From NCBI GenBank assembly GCA_041635755.1, contig JBFKUL010000181.1, positions 1 to 6,352 on the forward strand: a stretch of DNA of 6,352 bases. The letters are read 5' to 3'. The DNA is from JBFKUL01 sp041635755 (GTDB lineage Bacteria; Pseudomonadota; Gammaproteobacteria; Burkholderiales; SG8-39). A model generated the notes under the pieces. It worked only from the letters and a program-made list of their open reading frames with translations. It did no database searches and was not told the origin of the DNA. The translations under genes were made by a program, and so were the position numbers. Below are positions 1 through 5,344 of this stretch, piece after piece. Numbering within the stretch: position 1 is the first letter of the stretch; each line of letters starts with the position of its first letter.

Positions 1-233
1 CCTCAAGAGCAATTCAGGCTCGAAACGGAGCATGATTACGGATCCGGAATCGGTGTCTGCGGCGTGGTTTGTCAAGGGAATCGGTCGAACAAGTACGACT
101 TTTGACAACATATATCACGCGGTTCTTCGACGAATGCGTGACGTAATCCACGGTTATCCGCAATCAAGGACGGAAAGATAAGCTCCCGTTGGCGCCCCTC
201 CCCCGCGCCAGCCAGGCCCATGTCGAGCGACGC

Positions 234-250
234 GACGCTTCGAAAGCGTC
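234..250. repeat. Short perfect inverted repeat (7-bp arms, 3-base loop)
   Basis: GACGCTT at 234-240 is followed by a three-base loop and AAGCGTC at 244-250. It could fold as a hairpin in a transcript from either strand. No T-run follows on either strand, so it is not a typical intrinsic terminator. It may be a leader hairpin or chance in GC-rich DNA. Confidence 0.35.
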
Positions 251-300
251 CGCAGACTTCCAACAGTACGCCCGGCTCTTGGGTGCCTGAAGATCATCTT

Positions 301-324
301 CGGCGCCGGGGCCGCGGGGCGCCG
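301..324. repeat. GC-only inverted repeat (7-bp arms, 10-base loop)
   Basis: CGGCGCC at 301-307 is matched by its reverse complement GGCGCCG at 318-324, with a G/C-only loop. It lies about 80 bases before the start of the HtrA-like gene and would form a stable hairpin if the leader were transcribed from further upstream. No T-tract follows. In sequence this GC-rich such repeats also arise by chance. Confidence 0.3.
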
Positions 325-397
325 TTGCGCGCCGCACGCCGCCGACCCCGACTTGCGGCAATCCGCGCTATGCGTGCACCATCTGCTTGAACGACCT

Positions 398-402
398 GGA
401 GG
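398..402 (+). promoter_or_regulatory. Shine-Dalgarno that fixes the start at 407
   Basis: GGAGG lies four bases before the ATG at 407-409. The same reading frame stays open upstream to base 182 and offers a TTG at 353, but that codon has no comparable purine-rich element before it. The ribosome site therefore supports the ATG at 407. Confidence 0.7.
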
Positions 403-406
403 TGCA

Positions 407-1381
407 ATGAGCGACATCGGGAACTGGGCGTTTCCGGCCGAGTTGCGGCCAACGCAGGATGATCTGCGTTTCGACCTTGCGCGCACCCTTGGCGCGATGG
501 TGCTGGTGCGCGCCGAGATCCCCGAGGACGCCTTCACGGCGCCGATTCTGGGCACCGAGCGCGCAGGCAACGGCGTCGTGATCCGCGACGACGGCCTGGT
601 GCTGACCATCGGCTACCTGATCACCGAGGCAACGACGATTTGGCTGACCACCAACGACGGTGCCGCGGTGGCGGGCCATCCGCTCGCCTATGACCAGCCG
701 ACCGGCTTTGGGCTGATCCAGCCGCTCGGTCCGCTCAAGGCGCCGGCGCTGGAGCGGGGCCCGGCCTCGTCGTGCCGCGTCGGTGACGACGTCGTGATCG
801 CCGGCCATGGCGGGCGCGAACACGCCCTCAAATCCACGGTCTTTGCCAAGCGCGAATTCGCCGGCTACTGGGAGTACGTGCTGGATGAGGCGATCTTCAC
901 CGCGCCGGCACACCCGCTTTGGGGCGGCGCAGCACTGATCGGCAGCGATGGGCGATTGCTCGGCATCGGCTCGCTGCTGGTCGAGGAGCGCGTCGGCGAC
1001 GAGACCGTGCAGGGCAACATGATGGTGCCGGTGGAGCTGCTCGATCCGATTCTCGACGACCTGGTCACTCGTGGCCGTTCAAGCCGACCGCCGCGGCCAT
1101 GGCTGGGGGCCTATATCACCGAGGTCGACGGCCATCCGGTATTGGCGGGCTTCGCGAGCGGCGGGCCGGCCGAGCGCGCCGGGATGCAGGTCGGCGATCG
1201 CGTGCTCGAGGTCGCCGGTGGGGCGGTTACGGGGCTGGCGGACCTGTTCCGCCGCGTCTGGCGCGTGGGGCCGGCGGGCGTCGAAGTGCCACTCACGATC
1301 TCCCGGCGCGGGGTGCGCACCACGCTGCAACTGCGTTCCGCCGATCGCGCGGATTTCCTCAAGAAGCCGTACCTGCACTGA
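407..1381 (+). CDS. HtrA-like trypsin-fold/PDZ protein lacking the catalytic triad (probable pseudoprotease)
   Basis: The product is 324 residues. Residues ~22-215 follow the S1C (HtrA/Deg) protease layout and residues ~231-312 form a PDZ domain (GxPAERAGMQVGDRV, 252-265). Aligned by eye to DegP, all three catalytic positions are lost: the histidine of the TNxHV motif corresponds to Tyr70 (TIGYLITEA), the aspartate of SDIAL to Gly100 (TGFGLIQ), and the serine of GNSGG to Trp172 (PLWGGAAL). The flanking fold motifs GNGVVI (54-59), DGLVL and DGRLLGIG (181-188) remain, so this is orderly replacement, not gene decay. The N-terminus has no signal peptide or membrane anchor, unlike DegP or DegS, which suggests a cytoplasmic protein. 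Proteolysis is unlikely; binding of C-termini or scaffolding is the inferred role. It stands alone on its strand. Automated annotation will probably call it a serine protease. Family call strong, loss of activity likely, function unknown. Confidence 0.85.
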   Translation: MSDIGNWAFPAELRPTQDDLRFDLARTLGAMVLVRAEIPEDAFTAPILGTERAGNGVVIRDDGLVLTIGYLITEATTIWLTTNDGAAVAGHPLAYDQPTGFGLIQPLGPLKAPALERGPASSCRVGDDVVIAGHGGREHALKSTVFAKREFAGYWEYVLDEAIFTAPAHPLWGGAALIGSDGRLLGIGSLLVEERVGDETVQGNMMVPVELLDPILDDLVTRGRSSRPPRPWLGAYITEVDGHPVLAGFASGGPAERAGMQVGDRVLEVAGGAVTGLADLFRRVWRVGPAGVEVPLTISRRGVRTTLQLRSADRADFLKKPYLH

Positions 1382-1399
1382 GCGCCTTACTCGAGGCGC
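1382..1399. terminator. Hairpin between convergent genes, possible bidirectional terminator
   Basis: GCGCCT at 1382-1387 pairs with AGGCGC at 1394-1399, and a T-G pair can extend the stem. The hairpin starts immediately after the TGA of the HtrA-like gene and fills most of the 25-base gap before the ttcA stop. Position between convergent stops supports a shared terminator. No T-run follows on either strand, so it is not a canonical rho-independent terminator. Confidence 0.4.
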
Positions 1400-1406
1400 C
1401 GCAGGG

Positions 1407-2312
1407 CTAGACCGCGTCGGCCTCCTCGGCAAAGCGCGGTTCGCCGTAGTCCTGCGGATCGAACGCCTTGTCGCCCTCGTCGTCGAGGAGGCCGCCCGGC
1501 CTGAGGCCGGCGAAGTCGAACAGCTTGCGATCCAGAAGGTGCGAGGGCCGCACGTCCGAAAGCGCTCGCAGAATCGACTCGATGCGCCCGGGGTGGCGTT
1601 TCTCCCATTCGATGAGCATGCCGCGTACCACCTGGCGTTGAAGGTTGTCCTGCGAGCCGCACAGCGTGCAGGGAATGATCGGGAACGCCTTCATCTGCGC
1701 GAAAGCGGCGAGATCGCGCTCCTTGACGTAGGCAAGCGGGCGGATCACGGTGTGGCGACCGTCGTCGGAAACGAGCTTGGCGGGCATCGCCTTGAGCTTG
1801 CCGCCGTAGAAAAGGTTCAGGAAGAACGTTGCGAGAATGTCGTCGCGATGATGGCCGAGCGCGATCTTGGTCGCGCCGAGCTCCCCCGCGACGCGGTACA
1901 GCACGCCTCGGCGCAGCCGCGAGCACAGCGAGCACATCGTCTTGCCCTCTGGAATCACGCGCTTGACGATGGAGTAGGTGTCCTGCTCGACGATGCGGAA
2001 GGGCACGCCGCGTACCGCGAGGTACTCGGGTAGCACACGCTCGGGGAACCCCGGCTGCTTCTGGTCGAGGTTTACCGCAATCAACTCGAAGGCGACCGGC
2101 GCCTTGCGCCGGAGCGCGAGCAGGACCTCCAGCAGACCGAAGCTGTCCTTGCCGCCAGAGAGGCAGACCATGACGCGGTCGCCTTCCTCGATCAGGTTGA
2201 AATGCGAGATCGCCTCGCCCACCTGACGGCGCAGGCGTTTGGCGAGCTTGTTCGCGTCAAGCTCGCTCTTGCGCGGGTCGCGCTGAACACGTACCAGCGG
2301 CCTGGCGCTCAT
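1407..2312 (-). CDS. ttcA: TtcA, tRNA 2-thiocytidine(32) synthetase
   Basis: This 301-residue cytoplasmic enzyme is expected to convert C32 of certain tRNAs to 2-thiocytidine, using ATP and an iron-sulfur cluster in sulfur transfer. Family marks are all present: the PP-loop SGGKDS (52-57), NLDQKQPGFPE (81-91), PEGKTMCSLCSRLRRG (121-136) with the CxxC at 127/130, ALGHHRDD (151-158), and PIIPCTLCGSQ (211-221) with Cys215 and Cys218. CxxC plus a downstream Cys is the known cluster-binding pattern. The region from ~23 to ~250 reads almost in register with E. coli TtcA as I recall it; the C-terminal tail is acidic and variable, as usual. The ATG at 2312-2310 overlaps the upstream exporter stop as ATGA, so translation is probably coupled. 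It is the last gene of a three-gene operon. No defect seen. Confidence 0.97.
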   Translation of the reverse strand: MSARPLVRVQRDPRKSELDANKLAKRLRRQVGEAISHFNLIEEGDRVMVCLSGGKDSFGLLEVLLALRRKAPVAFELIAVNLDQKQPGFPERVLPEYLAVRGVPFRIVEQDTYSIVKRVIPEGKTMCSLCSRLRRGVLYRVAGELGATKIALGHHRDDILATFFLNLFYGGKLKAMPAKLVSDDGRHTVIRPLAYVKERDLAAFAQMKAFPIIPCTLCGSQDNLQRQVVRGMLIEWEKRHPGRIESILRALSDVRPSHLLDRKLFDFAGLRPGGLLDDEGDKAFDPQDYGEPRFAEEADAV

Positions 2313-2629
2313 TCAGGCGACACCATCTTCAGGCCGACGATGCCGGCAATGATCAGCCCGATGCAGGCGAGGCGCACCAGCGTACGCGGCTCGCCGAACA
2401 GGATCATTCCGAGGATCGCCACGCCGGCCGCGCCGATACCGGTCCACACTGCATAGCCGGTGCCGATGGGAATGGTCTTCACGGCGAGCGCGAGAAAGTA
2501 CACGCTCGCGATCATCGCCGCGCCGGTGACCACCGAGGGCCACAGCCGCGTGAAGCCCTCGGTGTACTTCAGTCCGATCGCCCATATGATTTCCATTACT
2601 CCTGCGATGCCAAGCCAGATCCAGGCCAT
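2309..2629 (-). CDS. sugE: Small multidrug resistance family protein, Gdx/SugE type (probable guanidinium exporter)
   Basis: The 106-residue product has four predicted membrane helices (about 2-19, 31-50, 57-78, 84-102) and matches the SMR family length. Glu13, the family's essential proton/substrate carboxylate, is present in GVMEIIWAIGLKYTEGF (10-26). This segment and GTGYAVWTGIGAAG (56-69) read like E. coli SugE/Gdx and not EmrE (which has YAIWSGVG). Gdx proteins work as dual-topology dimers exchanging guanidinium for protons across the inner membrane; quaternary-ammonium export is the alternative. The ATG at 2629-2627 is chosen for homology and for its AGGAG five bases upstream, although the frame is open further back. 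It sits eight bases behind the reductase stop and overlaps ttcA by four bases. I found no separate leader that could hold a guanidine riboswitch, so expression probably follows the operon. Guanidinium specificity is inferred. Confidence 0.93.
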   Translation of the reverse strand: MAWIWLGIAGVMEIIWAIGLKYTEGFTRLWPSVVTGAAMIASVYFLALAVKTIPIGTGYAVWTGIGAAGVAILGMILFGEPRTLVRLACIGLIIAGIVGLKMVSPE

Positions 2630-2634
2630 GCCGG

Positions 2635-2639
2635 CTCCT
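2635..2639 (-). promoter_or_regulatory. Shine-Dalgarno of the SMR gene, overlapping the reductase stop codon
   Basis: On the minus strand the sequence reads TAGGAGCCGGCATG: the TAG stop of the reductase shares its last two bases with AGGAG, five bases before the exporter ATG. This selects the 106-residue start over longer in-frame readings and suggests that ribosomes terminating on the reductase reinitiate here. Confidence 0.75.
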
Positions 2640-3372
2640 AGACGAACACCGAGCGACCGCCGTCCACCGCGATGATGTGCCCGGTGACGAAGGGCGCGGT
2701 AACGAGAAAGTGTACCGCCTGGGCGATATCGGCAGGGTCGCCCACCCGTGCAAGCGGCGTGGTGGCTACCACGCGCCGGCGCTCCGCGGTCTCGAACTGA
2801 CCGTCTTCGGGCCAGGCGATGGCGCCGGGCGCGACGCCGTTGACGCGTACCTTCGGCGCGAGCTCGAGCGCCAGCGAACGCGTGAGCGCTGCAAGACCGG
2901 ACTTGGCGATGCTGTAGACAACATAGCTCTTGAGCGGGCGCTCGGCGTGGATGTCGACGATGTTGACGATCGATCCCTTGGACTTGGCGAGGTGCGGTGC
3001 GGCTTCCTGGGACAGGAAAAGCGGAGCACGCAAGTTCGAGCCCACCAGCTCGCTCCAGTGCTTGGCTTTGATCCGACCCACCGGGGTCGCATAGAACATC
3101 GACGCATTGTTCACGAGCAGGTCGAGCCGGCCAAAGCGCTTCACCACTGCATCGATCAACGCTTCGGCAGCGCCCTCTTCGAGCAACTCCTGCTTCACGC
3201 AAAAAGCGCTGCCGTCACGCTGTGCGTTCAGCTCGGCCTCAAGTTTTACCGCATCGACCTTTGCGCCGCGGTAATGCAGCGCGACCGAAGCGCCCGCTGC
3301 GTGCAGACGCCGGGCGATCGCCGCGCCGACGCGCTTTGCCGCGCCCGTCACCAGCGCCACCCTGCCCTTCAT
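2638..3372 (-). CDS. Pteridine-reductase-like short-chain dehydrogenase/reductase
   Basis: The 244-residue product is a single Rossmann domain of the classical SDR family. The cofactor motif is TGAAKRVG (9-16), with arginine where most SDRs have glycine; TGxxxRxG is the pteridine reductase (PTR1/FolM-type) signature and goes with NADPH use. NNAS is at 88-91, and the active site is Asp140 with Tyr153/Lys157 (YSIAK). Aspartate replaces the usual serine, and its 13-residue distance from the tyrosine matches PTR1. The likely reaction is NADPH reduction of dihydropterins such as dihydrobiopterin or dihydromonapterin to tetrahydro forms in the cytoplasm. I chose the ATG at 3372 (MKGRVALVTG) because homologues begin just before the first strand; an ATG at 3384 would add four residues, and neither has a strong ribosome site. 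It is first in the operon with the SMR gene and ttcA. Exact substrate unproven. Confidence 0.9.
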   Translation of the reverse strand: MKGRVALVTGAAKRVGAAIARRLHAAGASVALHYRGAKVDAVKLEAELNAQRDGSAFCVKQELLEEGAAEALIDAVVKRFGRLDLLVNNASMFYATPVGRIKAKHWSELVGSNLRAPLFLSQEAAPHLAKSKGSIVNIVDIHAERPLKSYVVYSIAKSGLAALTRSLALELAPKVRVNGVAPGAIAWPEDGQFETAERRRVVATTPLARVGDPADIAQAVHFLVTAPFVTGHIIAVDGGRSVFV

Positions 3373-3415
3373 CGAATCGTCCATCGCCCGCTGCAGACTG
3401 AAACGCGAATTGCGG

Positions 3416-3421
3416 ATTCTA
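3416..3421 (-). promoter_or_regulatory. Possible -10 box for the reductase/SMR/ttcA operon
   Basis: On the minus strand the hexamer reads TAGAAT, five of six matches to the sigma-70 -10 consensus. It lies 31 bases before the ATG at 3384 and 43 before that at 3372, a plausible leader length. No good -35 hexamer is found 16-18 bases upstream, so the site would be weak or activator-dependent. Confidence 0.3.
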
Positions 3422-3433
3422 CCCAACTGGGTA
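3420..3433. promoter_or_regulatory. Palindrome in the divergent spacer, possible operator
   Basis: TACCCA (3420-3425) and TGGGTA (3428-3433) form perfect six-base arms around a two-base centre. The palindrome lies in the divergent spacer between the reductase operon and the methyltransferase pair. It overlaps the candidate -10 box on the minus strand and ends 11 bases before the methyltransferase GTG. A regulator bound there could control both directions. It may also be chance; no regulator gene is nearby. Confidence 0.3.
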
Positions 3434-3444
3434 ACCTTGCCGCG

Positions 3445-4602
3445 GTGCGCCCCTCGCCCCTTCCATCGCCCGATCCGGACGCGCTTGCCGCGAGCAAGGC
3501 GCTAAGCGCGCTGATCGAGAGCGAAATCGAGCAGGCCGGCGGGTGGATTCCCTTCGTGCGCTACATGGAGCTTTCACTCTACGCGCCAGGGCTGGGCTAC
3601 TACGCCGGCGGCTCGACGAAGCTCGGGGCACAGGGTGATTTCGTCACCGCGCCGGAGTCCGGCGTGCTGTTTGCGCGCACGCTGGCGCGCCAGGTGGCGC
3701 CGCTGCTCGATGAGGGCGGCGAGATGCTCGAGTTCGGCGCCGGCAGCGGTGCGCTTGCCGCCGCGCTGCTTGCCGAACTGAAACGGCTGGGAATCGAACC
3801 GGCGGTCTACCTGATTCTCGAGCCGAGCAGCGAGCTCGCCGAACGCCAGCGTACACGGCTCGCAAGCACGGGAGTCGCCGCGCGCGTCAAGTGGATCGAG
3901 CGTCTGCCGCAGCGCTTTCGCGGCGTGATGATCGCCAACGAGGTGGTCGACGCGATGCCGGTCCACGCACTGGCCTGGACGAGCGCAGGCGTGTTCGAGC
4001 GCGGCGTGGGGCTAAGCGAGGGCGTTCTGGCGTGGTCCGACCGACCGGCGCGTGGCGCCGCGCTCGCGGCCGCAAAGGCCATCGCGATCGAGCCGCCGCC
4101 CTCCGGGCGCTATGAGAGCGAGATCAACCTCTACGGCCGCGCCTGGATACGCGCTTTGGCGCGAAGCCTGGAAGCCGGCGCGCTGCTGGTGATCGACTAC
4201 GGGTTCCCCGCCCGCGAGTACTATCACCCGCAGCGCTCGATGGGCACGCTCATGTGCCACTACCGCCACTACGCGCACGGCGACCCGTTTTTTCATCCCG
4301 GCCTTCAGGACATCACGGCGCACGTCGACTTCAGCGCTTTGGCGCATGCCGCGACCGATTCCGGATTCGAGCTGCTCGGCTATGCGACGCAGGCGAGCTT
4401 TCTGGTGAACTGCGGCATGACCGATGTGCTCTCGGAGACCGATCCCGAGGACATCGCGCGCTACGCACCGCTCGCCGCCGAGGCGAACCGGCTCGTTTCA
4501 CCTGCCGAAATGGGCGAGCTTTTCAAGGTGCTCGCCGTCGGACGCGGGGTCGCCGCGCCACTTATCGGGTTCACACAGGGCGATCGCTCGCGTACGCTCT
4601 AG
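3445..4602 (+). CDS. MidA/NDUFAF7-family (DUF185) SAM-dependent methyltransferase
   Basis: The 385-residue product carries the family's marks in order: GGWIPFVRYMELSLYAPGLGYY (32-53), GDFVTAPE (64-71), the SAM-binding EFGAGSG (96-102), NEVVDAMP (165-172), IDYGFP (250-255), LMCHYRH (269-275) and LQDITAHVDF (287-296). Human NDUFAF7 methylates an arginine on the NDUFS2 subunit of respiratory complex I. The bacterial role is less defined, but a NuoD-like or other respiratory target is a reasonable guess. The frame is open far upstream, antisense to the reductase. The GTG at 3445 is chosen because family members start roughly 30 residues before GGWIPF, and no ATG occurs between there and Met41. 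I see no clear ribosome site, so the start is the weak point. It is followed after two bases by the cytochrome gene, probably an operon. Confidence 0.92.
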   Translation: MRPSPLPSPDPDALAASKALSALIESEIEQAGGWIPFVRYMELSLYAPGLGYYAGGSTKLGAQGDFVTAPESGVLFARTLARQVAPLLDEGGEMLEFGAGSGALAAALLAELKRLGIEPAVYLILEPSSELAERQRTRLASTGVAARVKWIERLPQRFRGVMIANEVVDAMPVHALAWTSAGVFERGVGLSEGVLAWSDRPARGAALAAAKAIAIEPPPSGRYESEINLYGRAWIRALARSLEAGALLVIDYGFPAREYYHPQRSMGTLMCHYRHYAHGDPFFHPGLQDITAHVDFSALAHAATDSGFELLGYATQASFLVNCGMTDVLSETDPEDIARYAPLAAEANRLVSPAEMGELFKVLAVGRGVAAPLIGFTQGDRSRTL

Positions 4603-4604
4603 TC

Positions 4605-5270
4605 ATGCGAAGCGTGCTGTGTCTTGCTCTTGCCCTTTGCGCGGCACTCGCCGGTGCAGCACCGGGCGTGCACGAGCAGGCGGTGGCGCAGGCCAAGCAG
4701 CGCTGGGCGACCAGTCCGCATGGGCCGATGCTCGAGCGCATCCTGCCGCCCGGCTTCGGGCCGCACATGCTGCCCGAGCCCGATTCGCGCGGCGCGGCGC
4801 TGACCGTGCGCTACTGCGTTCAGTGCCACAACCTGCCCAATCCGGCCATGCATCACGCGGCGAAATGGCCGGGAATCGTCGAGCGCATGGCGCTGCGCAT
4901 GCACGGGCGCGGCAACATGGGCGAGCTGATGCACGAGATGATGGCGGGCGTGAAGGCCCCGACCACCGAAGAGGAGAAGGCGCTCGTTGCTTATCTTCGC
5001 AAGCACGCCCAGAAGCCGCTCGACCCGACGCGCTACCCCGAAGTGAACCGCCCCAGCGGCGAGCCGTTCAAGCTAGCCTGCCAGCAATGCCACGTGCTGC
5101 CCGATCCCAAGCGTCATACCGCGGAGGAGTGGCGCCGCGTCGTGGCGCGCATGCAGAGAAACATGGAGTGGATGAATCGGGTGGTGGGCACGCAGCCCGT
5201 TCCCGGCGAGCCCCAGTTGCGCATCGACGACATCGTGGGGTTCCTCGCGAAGCACGCGAAAAAGCCCTAG
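4605..5270 (+). CDS. Exported di-heme cytochrome c with a tandemly duplicated heme domain
   Basis: The 221-residue product starts with a Sec signal peptide (hydrophobic core ~4-17, likely cleavage near ALAGA-AP at 19/20), placing it in the periplasm. It has two c-type heme sites, CVQCH (71-75) and CQQCH (159-163). The halves are repeats: residues 71-99 and 159-187 share 14 of 29 positions in the pattern CxxCHxLPxPxxHxxxxWxxxVxRMxxxM, and both units end in similar helices (VAYLRKHAQKP at 128-138, VGFLAKHAKKP at 211-221). Met95/Met183 or Met99/Met187 are candidate sixth heme ligands. The role is presumably periplasmic electron transfer; the partner is unknown. The ATG at 4605 is two bases behind the methyltransferase stop, suggesting cotranscription, and has no obvious Shine-Dalgarno of its own. 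The segment after the first heme is rich in methionine and histidine. The class is secure; I do not recognise a named subfamily. Confidence 0.92.
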   Translation: MRSVLCLALALCAALAGAAPGVHEQAVAQAKQRWATSPHGPMLERILPPGFGPHMLPEPDSRGAALTVRYCVQCHNLPNPAMHHAAKWPGIVERMALRMHGRGNMGELMHEMMAGVKAPTTEEEKALVAYLRKHAQKPLDPTRYPEVNRPSGEPFKLACQQCHVLPDPKRHTAEEWRRVVARMQRNMEWMNRVVGTQPVPGEPQLRIDDIVGFLAKHAKKP

Positions 5271-5280
5271 TGCCGGAACT

Positions 5281-5332
5281 GCGGGGCGCGGTGAGCTTGC
5301 TCTAGTGCGTGCCCCGCGCGAGTGGGCGCGCG
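5281..5332. terminator. GC-rich hairpins between convergent genes
   Basis: The 74-base spacer between the cytochrome stop and the transferase stop contains two overlapping foldable elements. GCGGGGC (5281-5287) pairs with GCCCCGC (5311-5317) across a 23-base loop, and CGCGCG (5315-5320) pairs with CGCGCG (5327-5332) across six bases. The structures share bases and so would compete. Their place between convergent stop codons suggests transcription termination from both sides, but there is no T-run, so rho-independent function is uncertain. Confidence 0.35.
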
Positions 5333-5344
5333 CATGGGTCGACG

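Larger units (their letters stand above)
1..406. other. Left-end intergenic region, no supported gene
   Basis: No convincing gene is visible here. Bases 1-180 are noticeably richer in A/T than the rest of the window, and bases 181-406 are very GC-rich. A forward frame is open from base 2 to a TAA at 179-181 (59 codons, internal ATG at 32). Its third codon positions show none of the G/C bias of the real genes and I recognise nothing in its product, so it is at best the tail of an unknown upstream gene. On the minus strand an ATG at 33-31 opens 11 codons running off the left edge, too few to judge. A TTGACA hexamer at 102-107 has no good -10 partner at 16-18 bases. The region probably holds the 5' untranslated region and promoter of the gene starting at 407, but I cannot place the promoter. 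Confidence 0.5.

Noticed and set aside
69..108. TTGTCAA and TTGACAA as back-to-back -35 elements or an operator
   Set aside because: The seven-base arms are separated by 26 bases, and neither direction has a -10 box at a suitable distance. This can be chance in an A/T-richer stretch.
72..263. 63-residue minus-strand open frame in the left region
   Set aside because: No recognisable product, no ribosome site seen, and no codon bias like the neighbouring genes.
353..406. TTG start at 353 for the HtrA-like gene
   Set aside because: It lacks a ribosome site, and the added 18 residues do not form a signal peptide or known domain. The ATG at 407 has GGAGG.
2630..2637. Guanidine riboswitch upstream of the SMR gene
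   Set aside because: Only eight bases separate it from the reductase gene, and the spacer before the operon is too short for a ykkC-type aptamer.
2309..3202. Reading the SMR gene as a 297-residue fusion protein
   Set aside because: The extra N-terminal ~190 residues are an out-of-frame reading of the reductase. The real protein starts at the ATG at 2629, which has its own Shine-Dalgarno and gives the standard 106-residue family length.
2677..4602. Very long forward open frame (641 codons) ending at the methyltransferase stop
   Set aside because: Only the part from 3445 matches the methyltransferase family. The first ~256 codons lie antisense to the well-supported reductase and give a composition typical of a shadow frame in GC-rich DNA.
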